Positions 36,801 through 48,149 of a stretch of DNA of 64,000 nt are shown piece by piece. The DNA lies in assembly GCF_029873635.1 (NCBI RefSeq), contig NC_080422.1, forward strand, positions 9,331,764 to 9,395,763. Direction: 5' to 3'. The DNA comes from Malania oleifera. Its lineage: Eukaryota > Streptophyta > Magnoliopsida > Santalales > Ximeniaceae. The first letter of the stretch is position 1. Every line of letters begins with the position of its first letter. A model generated the notes under the pieces. The model made no database searches, was not told the DNA's origin, and saw only the letters and a list, made by a program, of their open reading frames with translations. A program made the translations under genes and the position numbers.

Positions 36801-37555
36801 TTGCTGACAGGTGCTAGAGTTTGAGATCGAGGATATGGTATTCTTAAGGATTGCTCCGATGAAGGGAGTGATGAGGTTCAAAAAGAAAGGCAAGCTGAGT
36901 CCTTGGTACATTGGGCCATTTGAGATCCTGGAAAGGATTGGTCTAGTCACTTATCGAGTAGCATTACCACCAACATTGTCTAGAGTTCATAATGTCTTCC
37001 ATGTATCAGTGTTGAGAAAGTACATGTCAGATCCTATGCACATGATCAGCTATGAACCATTAGAGATTGGGGATGTTTTTACTTATGAGGAGGTACCAGT
37101 TCAAGTTCTGGATTAGAAGGTACAGAAGCTGCGTATGAAGGAAATACCATTAGTGAAGGTACTACGGAGCAATCATGCGATCGAGGAGGCTTCTTGGGAG
37201 CTAGAAACAGAAATACAACAAAAGTACCCATAGCTTTTCAGTGATGATCAGCATTAGACAGACTGGTACGGTTGAACAGGTATGTGTTAGTTTTATATAT
37301 GCAGGTCAGATAAGGTAAGTATGTTTAGTTTGTTAGTAGATTATGAGTTTATGCATGGTATTGTAAATTTTAGAGACACTGTGTGTAACCACGGTATTCC
37401 TCCACCATAAGTGAGGGCAAGTAATAAATTTGGGATGGTGCTGCTATGTGGGTGGCTGCCAGCTCTTCCTAGAGTCGAAGGAGTAATAGTTTAGATGACG
37501 TGATAGAAAATAGTTAGCAAATTTCGAGAATGAAATTTTTATGAGGAGGGGAGAT
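33860..37555 (+). mobile_element. Gypsy (chromovirus-like) pol remnant, plus strand
   Basis: Order of parts on the plus strand: protease (VVLFDSGTTHLFVS, about 33860-34105), reverse transcriptase ([39 protein letters not shown], about 34380-35030), RNase H (YVIYSDASQ, about 35280-35700), integrase (VKAEHQRPIGPLQ, WEHISMDFVLGLPL, VSDRDPRFTS, about 35940-36680) and a terminal part (GPFEILERIGLVTYRVALPP, RVHNVFHVSVLRKY, about 36810-37240). This order and ending match Tekay/Del-type gypsy elements. A purine tract GAGGAGGGGAGAT stands before the LTR at 37556. Many breaks; gag is not seen. Confidence 0.88.
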
Positions 37556-37627
37556 TGTAGAGACGCGCACCAAGAAAATAAGGAAATTAAATAAGAAAGG
37601 AAAATTTGACAAAGGGGAGCAGCAGGC

Positions 37628-37820
37628 TTCATCGACGAGGTTTAGGTTCTCGTTGACGAAGGCCCTTATATGGTTCGTCGCTGAAATTTAGAGTCTCGTC
37701 GACGAAGAAATCCAGAACGACCAAAAATATCAGGTTTAGGGTTTGTCGACGAAGGCCTTATTTCGTCGACGAACATCCTTTTTTAACTCGTCGATGAAGG
37801 CGCCACCTCGTCGATGAATT
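37628..37820. repeat. Cluster of TCGTCGACGAA palindromes
   Basis: Eight copies of TCGTCGACGAAG or near variants (about 37629, 37649, 37674, 37695, 37742, 37761, 37787, 37807), ending about 20 bp before the TATA box at 37838. Variants are mostly CG to TG or CA. Confidence 0.88.
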
Positions 37821-37877
37821 TGACTGGGTCAAGGGGGCTATAAATAGGATTTTTGTTTGCTTATTCATTAAGAAATC

Positions 37878-37881
<4 letters not shown>

Positions 37882-37924
<43 letters not shown>
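37882..37924. repeat. (CT)n microsatellite in the LTR
   Basis: About 21 CT units just downstream of the TATA box. Pyrimidine tracts in the same place occur in the related LTRs at 32566 and about 41003. Confidence 0.9.
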
Positions 37925-37929
<5 letters not shown>

Positions 37930-38042
37930 CCTTCGTATTTTGTCGCCCGTCTCAATGATTGAAAGTTACTACGAGGATCAGGGAGCAAATATCTACAATC
38001 ATAGCAGAGCAAATTTTTGATCTCATGAAAAGTCAGGATTCA

Positions 38043-40058
38043 TGACTCGTTCTGAGTTGTGCTTCCAAGTGCAGAAGTGTCAAGTTGTATCAAGGATGAG
38101 TCCAAGATCGTATTCCACAGGGACCACTGAGTATCAAAGTATTTATAAAAGTTTAGTGAAATCCTGTTGCTGAAAAATGGGTTTGAAAATCTTTTTTGTC
38201 TTTTACGATTTTGAAAACAGTAAACAAAGTGAGAGAAACTTGAGTAAACTATCAAAATGAAACTGAAATTTTATCAATTCTCCAAAAATGTAAACCTACT
38301 AACGCAATCAAATTAAACAGAATAACTGAAACAATTTACCAAATACTCGGATTACGGGTCAATGTCTGCTTGCTTCTATTGTTTACTAATTCCCTAGGCC
38401 TTACTCCTCTTCTTGTTAATCCAATCAAGGCATTAATAAGATGAAATTTCATTACTAAGCTCGAGTAAATTTGCCACATCCAAACGGAAGAAAATATAAA
38501 CTCTTATTACGCATCAATCGAATGCCGTGTAAATTAGTTGATGAAAATCCTAGATTAAATCAAGGTTTTGATGTGCCCAACGTCAACAACAAAATAAGAA
38601 ATAAGAGCTAGCGATTTATCAACGATGACTTAAATTTTCGGTTTCAACCAAATAAAAGGTTAGCAATAATATTTTAGGGAAACTAACAAACCATGGAACG
38701 CAAACGACATCGACCCACAACCCGAGTTACCAAACTTAGCCACTCATGCTTACAATACACACTTTTCGAGTTAAATTAATTCCATGGTGGCTCATTGCAT
38801 CAATAAAACGAAAGACCATAAGAAAAATACAAACTTTGATAAAACCAAACCTAATCTAAGTTGAGTTTCAACAAAAAATAAATAAAAATAAATCTTGAAC
38901 AAAAAAACACAACTAATTTAATTTTCCAAAGGCAAAAACAACTTTCCAATTATTTAAAATCTAAAATAAACCTTAATACTAATTTAACCATGTCCAACTT
39001 TCAATACAAAAGAAAGTAAATAAATAAAAAAAAAAGGAAGAGATAGAAAAAAAAAGAGAGAAAACAGAGGATGGGCGGCTGTGTGTTCACGGCTGCTGTG
39101 GAGGAGCTGGTGGGGCTGTGCTATCTCGGGTTGCTGCTAGAGGATGATCGTGCGTGCTATTGCAGCGGGGGTTGCGGTTGGCGGTGCTGTTTGCTGGGCT
39201 GCCGGGGGTTCGTGGGCAGAGGATGCTGTTCGTTGGAGCATGGAACAGAGGCTAGAGGACTTGGTTGGCTGGTGTATTGCAGGAACAGCAGTAGGAAGCT
39301 AAATCTATGGAGTTGCTTTGCTGCAAGCAGTGGAGAGTTGCAGGGTGGTCGGAGCTATGCAGCAGGGAAGAGGAGAGGCTGGGGCTGGTGTTGTTGGAGG
39401 TGCAGCAGCAAGGGAACAAGGGAAAACAGAGCTGAAACGAGGGAGAGAGAGAGCAGAGGGCAGGGGAAAGAAGCGAAGAGGAGAGAAGCAAGAAGAAGAA
39501 GAAGAAGAAGAAGAAGAGGAGGAGGAGGAGAAGGATGCAGCTGGGGCAGCGCCCAACTGGGAAGAGAAAGGAAAAAAAAAAAGAATAAAAAGGGGAGAGA
39601 GGAAACACAGTCCTAAGACCCAATCGCCAGACCCAACCCGGCTACATGGCCGGGTCAAATCAAAGCCCATTTAATATATATTCTTTCTTTTTTTTCTTTT
39701 TCAATTTTTTTGTTCTCTGTTCACCACAAATATGACTCTTCTGGAGCCCGTTTCTCACAAAACTCAAAACACAAAAGTTGTAGATAATTCTTTTCTCTTT
39801 CTCTATAAATTTGAATCGTCTCGATCAGAGCTTGGACGGAAAAGTTATGCATGAAATACGAACAGGTGTCGGTTTTGGTTTCCGAGATTTTTCCTGCGAC
39901 AAAAAATTACCAAAACTTCATAAATAATGCAATAAAATTCAAGAATGATGATTTTGACACTTTATTAAAATATTGGACAATTTTGGACATTTAATTAAAA
40001 ATATAAACCGTAAAGCCCGGTTTAAGATGTCCAATTACACAGTTTTGACGCGTAATCA
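38043..40058 (-). mobile_element. Nested 2.0 kb LTR-like insertion, minus orientation (copy 1)
   Basis: Plus strand TGACTCGTTCTGAG...GCGTAATCA, with ATTCA (38038-38042) and ATTCG (40059-40063) as a one-mismatch target duplication. It is homologous in inverse orientation to 43164-45011 at both ends (CAAGTTGTATCAAGGATGAG; TAATTAAATGTC). It has no protein domain. The middle (about 39070-39640) is GA-rich and repetitive, and the 100-180 codon open frames there are composition artefacts. Best read as a solo LTR or non-coding LTR element. Confidence 0.7.
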
Positions 40059-40640
40059 ATTCGGTTTTTTGAGCATCTCAGTTTATTTTCAGGAAATAGG
40101 TAAGGGGACTAAGTTAAGTAAGCTTTTTAATGAAATTGAACCATTTGAAATGTTTATGAAGTAAGTATATTCAGGTTTTCAGTTGAAGTTTCTAAAACCA
40201 ACCGTTCAAAAGATCTGCTTTCAAACTAGGATATATGTTATAGTATTTTCAGTAAAACGAATGGTGGAAAGCTTGGTTTTATGTTTTAAACTATATAAGC
40301 TATGTTTTCTTGGTTGCCTACGGGCTATGTTCAAGTACAGGAAATTGTGTGGCAGGTGAATGATATGTATATACTATTTCATAACCGAAATGATGTATGT
40401 TTGTGAAATACTGAAACTGTTTATGAAAATGCAAGAAGACTTATATGATGGCTGCGCGAGGGCCGAGTTTTATATGTATGATGGCCGCAAGGGCCGAGTT
40501 TTGCATTATGTCAGGTTTTATATGAAATGATGATGAAATATGGTTTTATTACTTAAATTGCACGGTATGCTTTAAGAACCCTGATGGACCATTATGTTAT
40601 GAGTATGATACCATTGTTAGGAATTATGTATGTGACCATG

Positions 40641-42610
40641 TGTGTAACGACCCGAAAAATAAGGGTATTTAAATAATAAAGAGGGATAGAAATGGAAATA
40701 GTAACAGAAGCAGGCAACAGACTTCGTCGACGAATACTTCGCGTTCATTAACGACATTGCATTTTGGATATAATAACCTAAAGAATTGGTACAAGAGGGT
40801 CTCGTTGACGAGGGCATGTTTCGTCGATGAGAAGATACCGAGAGAATGTTTGGGCGATTCTGAATTTCATCGACAAAGGGGAGAGTTCGTCGATGAATTG
40901 CCTATTAGACTCGTCGACGAGATGACGTGGCTCGTCGATGAAGGTTGCAGTATAAATAGCCGAAACTTGGAATTTTACACAGATAATTCACAAAAATTCA
41001 CTCCCTCTCTCTCTCCTACGGCTCTACCTCCATCTCTCTTCGATTTTGGTTTCTTCGTTCATCGGATCGATGATCTGAGGCCACAACGACACTCCTGGGG
41101 AAGTTCTCTCCAAGTCTACTGGAGCAGATCATCGGTGGGACAAAATTGGATTTCATCCCAAATTCAGGGTATGGTATTTTAAGCAAAATTTGATTTTCCA
41201 GCAGTTGTAGGAAATGCTGTAGATGTAGGAATAGTAATATTTTGTTCTAACATATATGGTTTTCAGGGTGTTGAGTGGAGAACCCAGCTGGTGTAAGACC
41301 TGTTACCGTGAGGGGTTTTTAACAGGAATCAGGTGAGGGAAATATATACGAGTATGATTTCAGTATAAAATTATATATATTCTACCAGATTATTATTCAC
41401 AATAGAAATTTATACAGTTTATAAGGTATGTTTAATATGTTTTAAAATTATTGTGTGGCTTGAGAATATAAATATAGTGCAGAAACATGTTTTACAGTAT
41501 TTTCTTGAGTTATGTTTTATAGTAATTACAGAATACCATGATTATATAGTTGATACAGATACAGTTTACAATACCATGACATACAGTTTTACAGTTCATT
41601 TCAGAAATACAGTTGATACAGATACAATTTATCACAGCGCCATGGTTTATACAGTTATTACAAAATCATGGTAAAATAGATTATTGTATATAGAGATGTA
41701 TTATATAGTATCAGACCCTGTTGGACCATTACAGATTACAGAGTACGGTAACGTAGTTATATACATTATAGAGTACAACCACCTATTCAGATAATACGTG
41801 GTATAAGTCGATCGTATAGAGCCCACGAGTGGACAGGCTCCCCATCAGATATGGGTTGAGGAGAGCTGATCAGACTGACGAAGTATAGTGGTTTATCCTG
41901 GTCGGCCAGCCAAGGTAGATCCTGCCTACGGGCCGCACAACCCTGTCATGAGGGGTTAAATCATGACATACAGTTATCCATAGGAAAGTTTTCAATTATT
42001 ATATGTATATATAGTTTTACAGTAACAGTGGGTGTACTTATGTATAGTAGAAGTATTATGAATGGAAAACCTATAAAAACAAATATGTTAAGCAACATGG
42101 GTGCAGGTGGTGGCTTTACAAGTTATTTGCACTTGTATTCTCATATTCAGTTATACGTGATTATATAGAGACAGATTTTCATAGTAATATAACTCATTTG
42201 CCACACACTAGCAATAACATATTTCATCTTACTGAGTGTTGGCTCTTCCCATTACTTTAACATTTTTTAGGTGATCCAGATGGGCGAGCAGATCAGGCTC
42301 GTAGATAGAGGGGCTTCAGTACTGCCCTGTCAGTAGAGTGAGTAATTTTGGGAGTATTTATGTATAGCTTTAGCCCAGTTGAGGCTATTTTGGGAAACAG
42401 TCATATATGTATATTTTAGGAACATTTTAGCACTCTGGTATTGTATATTTTATTGATTGTGTTTATGTGAATTCTGCTTCTCGCTGCTTAGGCTGATGGT
42501 TTGGTTTAATCTAATAGGTATCAGAGCATTATAATTTCATAGTATATATATAAATGTTATAGTATAAAAAAAATAAAAATAAATTGGAGTATAAATAGCA
42601 AGTTGTTACA
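40641..42610 (+). mobile_element. Nested 2.0 kb gypsy-type solo LTR, plus orientation
   Basis: TGTAACGACCCG...GTTGTTACA. The interrupted host LTR resumes after it (GTGACCATG before, ATGTGCGCCC after), compared with GGTTATGTGCGCCC in the related LTR near 31440. The target duplication is imperfect (only ATG is clear). A palindrome cluster at 40722-40942 is followed directly by TATAAATAG at 40951-40959, then CT-rich leader and CACTCCTGGGG. No coding sequence is present. Confidence 0.75.
40722..40942. repeat. Cluster of TTCGTCGACGAA palindromes, second LTR
   Basis: Eight copies (near 40722, 40744, 40801, 40819, 40866, 40885, 40909, 40931), two with an intact GTCGACGA core. The last lies about 10 bp before the TATA box. 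Confidence 0.88.
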
Positions 42611-43163
42611 ATGTGCGCCCACACTGTATTGCGAGAGAATTGTGGGTGGTTCTATATAGATTAGCCTCGATAGAGGGTGTATCGTACCTGGAAGCCCGAA
42701 CTTTCAGGACACGGCAGGGCAATCGGGTCACACAAGTAAAATTGCGGATGCCTGCATAGTCGGAGTTGTGACACGGATGAATGTTGACTTTGTCTGGGTT
42801 GATCACCCTAGGCTTAGTCCAGCTTTCGAGCAGCACAACCCTAACCATGGGGGTTATACATGATGTTAGTCCCAGGAGGTATCTTTTTATGCATATTTGT
42901 ATATTTCTATAAATGATGTTATGAAATGAATGAACGGTTTATGTTAGGAAAATGAAATGAGTATTTCCAATTGTATAAGTACGTATGAGGTAAAGACAAC
43001 TATTTTCGGTTATATGAAGAATGATGTTTTCTGTAAACACCAATGCATGCTGCCCACACACTGATATTAACTTGATCACCCTTATTGAGAAGTGTCTCAC
43101 CCCATTATACAAATCATCTTTTCAGAAAATAACAGGTATCGTGCTTAGCAGTGTTAGGGGGGT

Positions 43164-45011
43164 TGATTACGCACTAAAACTACGTAATTAGGCATCTTAA
43201 TCCGATCATTAGGACTTATATTTTTAATTAAATGTCTAATTACGTCTAATATTATAACAAAGTGTCATATTTATAATTTATGAGTTTTATTGAACAATTT
43301 ATGAATTTTTGGTAATTTTTTTATCGCAGGAAAATTCCTAGGAGCCAAAATCGGCACTAGTTCGTAATTTGAGCATAACTTTCCCGTCCAAGCTTTGATT
43401 GAGACGATTCGAATTTTTGGAGACATACGAGGGGGTTATCTACAACTTTTGTGTTTTGAGCTTCAAGAGAAACTGGCTCCAGAAGAGTCAAAAACGGACC
43501 GTGCTCGCGGAGAAGAAAAATGAAAGAAAAAAAAAAGAAAAAATATATATAAATGTGTTGCATGGCTGGGTCGGGTTGGGCTAGCCAGGTCTAGGGCAAA
43601 GCCCTCCTCTTATTTAGTCTTCATCTTTCCACGGTGCTCCCCTGTGCATCCGCGCACCCTCTGTATGCCCCTCCTTTCTTTTGTTTTTTTCAACTCTCCC
43701 TTGCTTCCTCACCTTACTACCTTATCCCTCTCATCTTGCTTTCTCTGTGTTTCCCCTCTCTTCTCTCTCTTTCTCTATCTTTCCCGGCTGCCAGCAACGA
43801 CTCACCAGCTGTGGGGTCCCTCCAAGCTCTTGCCATCTTCTGCACAGCCGAGAGCTCAGCGACAGCATCACTAGCTTACTCTGATGAGCAACCACCTTCA
43901 GTCGTTGCAGCCACAACAGCACCCGAGGTCGGTTCTTCTCCAGACAGCTGCATCAGACCACTTTCACCAGTCGGCAGCTTCCACAGCAACCTGCTGCCAC
44001 AGCCACTCTTCAAGCATCCGAGTCCCTCATGCTCTCTCTCTATTTTTTTTTCTTTTCGTTCTTTTATTTGGATACTATTGTTTTATTTATTTATTGAAGT
44101 TAATTAATTTGGGCTTTAAATGTCATATTATTATTGTTTTATTAAGCAACTATTGTTATTTTTATTTTTTTATTGAGGTTTATGGAAAGATTTAGATTTT
44201 GAATGATATTTAGTTGTTTTAATTTGTTGGCTTTTGTTTTATGGATGCAATGAGCTACCGTGGAATTAATTTGACCCGAAAATTGTGTATTGCGAGCATG
44301 GGTGGCTAAGTTCGGTAACTCGGGCTGTGGGTCAATGTCGTTTGCGTTCCATGGTTTGTTAGTTCTCTTATGATATTATTGATAAACTTTTATTTGGTTA
44401 AAACCGAAAATTGAAGGCATCGTTGATAAATCGCTGGCACTTATTTCTTGTTTTGTTGTTGACGTTAGGCACATCAAAACAAACCTTGATTTAATCTAGG
44501 ATTTTCATCAACTAATTTTTATATGACATTCGGTTGATGCTTAATGAGAGTTTTTATTTTCTTCCGTTTGGATGTGGCAAATTTACTCGAGCTTTAGTAA
44601 TAAAATTTCATCTTATTAATGTCTTGATTGGATTAACAAGAAGAGGAGTAATGCCTAGGAAATTAGTAAACGGTGAAAGCAAATAGACATTGAATCCATA
44701 ACCCGAGTGTTTGATAAATTGTTTCAGTTAATCTGTTTAGTTTGGTTGCGTTAGTAGGTTTACATTTTTGGAAATTCGATAAAAGTTCAGTCACATTTTA
44801 GCATTTTTCTCAAATACCTCCCATTTTGTTTATTGTTTTCAAAATCATAAAAGACCAAAAAGATTTTCAACCCACATTTTACAGCAACAGAATTTTACTA
44901 AACTTTCATAAATACTTTGATACTCAGTGGTCCCTATGGAATACGATCCTAGACTCATCCTTGATACAACTTGACACTTCTGCACTTGGAAGCACAACTC
45001 AAAACGAGTCA
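43164..45011 (+). mobile_element. Nested LTR-like insertion, plus orientation (copy 2)
   Basis: TGATTACGCACTAAAAC...AAAACGAGTCA, homologous in opposite orientation to 38043-40058. Outer parts are well conserved (for example GGATCGTATTCCACAGGG-type sequence near 44940) and the CT-rich centre (about 43610-44040) has diverged. The flanks do not show a target duplication (GGGGT versus CCTTT). No domain is seen in its 157-codon open frame. Confidence 0.65.
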
Positions 45012-45154
45012 CCTTTCATACATATAAGTTCCCAAGCATCCATATTACAATCCAACCCAAAATTGGACAACTAGTTTGGTCCATACAACCATAATACATA
45101 TCCATTAACTTTACAACATAACGTACATATCCTGAGATCATACAGATCTTCCCA
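45012..45154 (-). repeat. Inverted fragment of the host LTR
   Basis: Reads in the same direction as 30740-30890 (ATCCATATTACAATCCAA, GTCCATACAACCATAATACA). It is therefore minus-oriented, while the LTR pieces on both sides (42611-43163 and 45155-45290) are plus-oriented. A local inversion next to the nested insertion is the simplest reading. Confidence 0.6.
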
Positions 45155-45290
45155 AAAAGGAACTTTGGTAATGTATGTTTGGTGAATGTTTCAATACTTC
45201 CGCTTCATTTATGTTTAATGGTTATGGTATCAGATACACGGACGTCACTGAAGTAGCACCCTAGGCCCACGAGGCGTTCGGGGCATTACA

Positions 45291-46400
45291 ATTCCCCCAG
45301 GAAGCTGCTTGTCAAAAGCTAATCAGAACAAAGTTACGTAAGAAGCTACTTAGCAAAAGCTGGTCGGAACAAAATTCCCCCAAGAAGTTGCTCGGAAAAA
45401 TATGGTCGGAACAAAGTTCCCCAAGAAGCTACTCGGCAAAAGCTAGTCGGAACAAAGTTCCCCAAGGAGCTACTCGGCAAAAGCTAGTCGGAACAAAGTT
45501 CCCCCAAGAAATTGCTCGGCAAAAGGTGGTCGGAACAAAGTTCTTGAGGAAACTGGTACGCAAAAGCTGGTAAGAACAAAGTTCCCCCAAGAAACTACTC
45601 GACAAAAGCTGGTCGGAACAAAGTTCCCCCAAGAAGCTGCTCGACAAAAGCTGGTGGAACAAAGTTTCCCTAGGAAGCTACTCATCAAAAGCTGGTCGAA
45701 ACAAAGTTTCGCAAGAAGCTACTCGGCAAAAGCTGGTTGAAACAAAGTTCCCCCAAGAAGCTGCGACCAAAGCTGGTCGGAACAAAATTCCCTAAGAAGT
45801 TGCTTGGAAAAAGCTAGTTCGAACAAAGTTCCTCCAGGAAGCTGCTCGGCAAAAGCTGGTTGGAACAAAGTTCCCCCAAGAAGCTACTCGACAAAAGCTA
45901 GTCGGAACAAAGTTCTATAAGAAGCTGCTCGGTAAAAGCTGGTTGGAACAAAGTTCCCCTAGGAAATTGCTCAGTAAAAGCTGGTCGAAACAAAGTTCCC
46001 CAAGAAGTTACTCATCAAAAGCTGGTCATAACAAAGTTCCGCAAGAAGCTACTCTTCAAAAGCTGGCCGGAACAAAGTTCCGCAAGAAACTACTTGGCAA
46101 AAGCTAGTTGGAACAAAGTTCCCTAGGAAGCTGCTTGGCAAAAGCTAGTCAGAACAAAGTTCCCCCAAGAAGATGCTTGTCAAAAGTTGGTTGGAACAAA
46201 GTTTAGTAAGAAGCTGCTCGGCAAAAGCTAGTCGGAACAAAGTTCCCCCAATAAGTTGCTCGGCAAAAGTTGGTCGGAACAAAGTTGCCCAAGAAGTTGT
46301 TCGGCAAAAGCTAGTCAGATCAAAGTTTCCCTAGGAAGCTGCTCAGCAAAAGCTAGTCAGAACAAAGTTCCCCCAGGAAGCTACTCGGCAAAACTTTCGA
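45291..46400. repeat. 42 bp minisatellite, about 26 units
   Basis: Imperfect tandem units of about 42 bp containing AAAGCTGGTCGGAACAAAG and TTCCCCCAAGAAGCTGCTCG. Frames through it are open and repetitive on both strands and are not genes. It lies upstream of an LTR-like promoter and leader at 46400-46978, so it is probably a U3 repeat of that LTR. Confidence 0.9.
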
Positions 46401-46978
46401 GAAGAGCTGCTCAGGGTAAATTCTCACTTGACCGATTCAGCGAAGATGAACGCGTCCCAACATCGGCTCGGGTCAGCCATTTTCCTCCCTTCTAGCTCGT
46501 CAAAGCTGGGTGCATCTTAATATTGGCTTGGAACCAAACATAGCTCGGCATTGGCTCGAAGCCGAACATAGCTCAGCATCGGCTCGGTTCAGCCATTTTC
46601 CTCCAATATGGTTCGTCAAAGCCGGGTGCCTCTTATTATCTGCTCGGATCAACCAAACTCAGCTCGGCTCGACATCGGCTCCTTAAAGGCTAGAGCGATT
46701 CACGCTTGTGCCATAACTGACCAATAAATGGCCATACACCCTCGGGTCAACTTCAGCCACTATAAGTGGGGACTTGGGTAAGAGGTTAAGGCAAATCATT
46801 CTTAACTCACTCTTACTGTTGCATTCAACCTCTTTGAAATATTCTCCTTACTTAGGCATCAGAGTGATCCCCCGGAGTACACCCCAGGTCCTCAAAGCTT
46901 GTTTCGTTTTCAGCCTTTTCAGATCTTCGGAAGTTAGAGAGTAGCCTCGTAGGTCATTGCCATTTTTATCCTGTAACA
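46401..46978 (+). mobile_element. Promoter and leader end of another gypsy-type LTR
   Basis: GCTCGG-rich sequence, TATA-like CTATAAGTGG at about 46760, then CTTAGGCATCAGAGTGATCC and an end at CCTGTAACA. The block ACTTAGGCATCGGAG is typical of the leader region of plant gypsy LTRs (from memory). The left end is not found. The minisatellite at 45291 probably belongs to it. Confidence 0.55.
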
Positions 46979-47273
46979 AATAGAACTAAAGCTCCATATC
47001 CAAAACTCACAAGCATCTTCTAATTTATGCTTTATTTTAATTTTGTTTCTATATCTTTATTTGTTTTGGATTTATTAAGATATAAAAAAATTAAAAACAA
47101 CATTGTAAAAGGGAAATCAAAAAATGAGTTAATTTTTTATTTTTATAATATTTATAAAAAATAAAAAAATAATTAATAAACAATTTTGATAATAAACAAT
47201 TTTGATACTATTTGTCTATATAAATAATCTTTAATTTTTTAAATAGTTACAAAAAATGGTACATTACTATTTT

Positions 47274-47327
<54 letters not shown>

Positions 47328-48100
47328 TTGAAAAAGGGAAAGAGAGAAAGAAGTATATACACGCTAGCTTAAACTCACAAAGACAAGGTGAATACACTAT
47401 GTCGTGCAAAAATAAAATAATAATAGAACAAAAGTATCATGTCCTGAATCCACAAGCACCTTACAATTTATGTTTTGCTTTAATTTTATTTCTACATCTT
47501 TATCTGTTTTGGATTTATTAAAAAATAAAAAAGTTTGAAAATATTATAAAAAGGGAAATTACAAAAGATGAGTTAAATTTTTTTTTTTTACAATATTTAT
47601 AGGCATTATAAAATAATATTAAATAGTTTTATACTATTTATTTATACAAATAATTTTTAATTTTTAAATAATTATAAAAATGACACCTTAAATGAAAGTT
47701 GAAAAAGAGAGGAAGGGTATGGGGCAGGGAGGCTAATGGGTGGCATGGGTAGGGGGAGGGAGGCCCGATGGATGGAAGGGAAATGCCTGAGAGTCAATTT
47801 TTGAAAAGTCGATATTGACTTATTGACTTAATTTTTATGGTTTTGCATATGAAATTGACTTTTGAAAAATTAGTTATGACTTTTAATTAATTTTTTATGT
47901 ATATTAAAACTGACCTTCAAAAGTCAATTTTAGCTGAAACTAACTATTAAAAAGTCGATTGAGTTTATTTCAGTAATTTTTAACCCAACTATCCTATAAT
48001 TGTGTTTAATTTGTTTTAATTTAAATATTTTTGTAAAAAACTCATGGACCCTTTCTATGACCTATTATTTTTTTTAAAAAAAATTTTTAAAAATTATTTG

Positions 48101-48149
<49 letters not shown>

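Larger units (their letters stand above)
37556..45290 (+). mobile_element. Right LTR of the gypsy element, expanded by three nested insertions
   Basis: Starts TGTAGAGACGCG after the purine tract and ends GGGGCATTACA. Host LTR pieces are 37556-38042, 40059-40640, 42611-43163 and about 45012-45290. They read on as one LTR when compared with the related copy at 30607-32332. The inserts are 38043-40058, 40641-42610 and about 43164-45011. The LTR alone is about 1.9 kb. It has a TATA box CTATAAATAG at 37838-37847 and a palindrome cluster just upstream. Confidence 0.75.

Noticed and set aside
39071-39674. Open frames up to 181 codons on both strands
   Set aside because: GA/CT-rich repeat composition keeps several frames open at once; no domain, and it lies inside a non-coding LTR-like insertion.
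42519-42533. GGTATCAGAGCA taken as a primer-binding site
   Set aside because: The LTR continues to GTTGTTACA at 42610, and related LTRs carry GGTATCAG at the same internal place, so it is part of the LTR.
43634-44107. 157-codon Ser/Ala/Leu-rich frame
   Set aside because: CT-rich centre of an LTR-like insertion; not shared with its inverted copy.
45388-46495. Several open frames of 60-79 codons on both strands
   Set aside because: They are translations of the 42 bp minisatellite.
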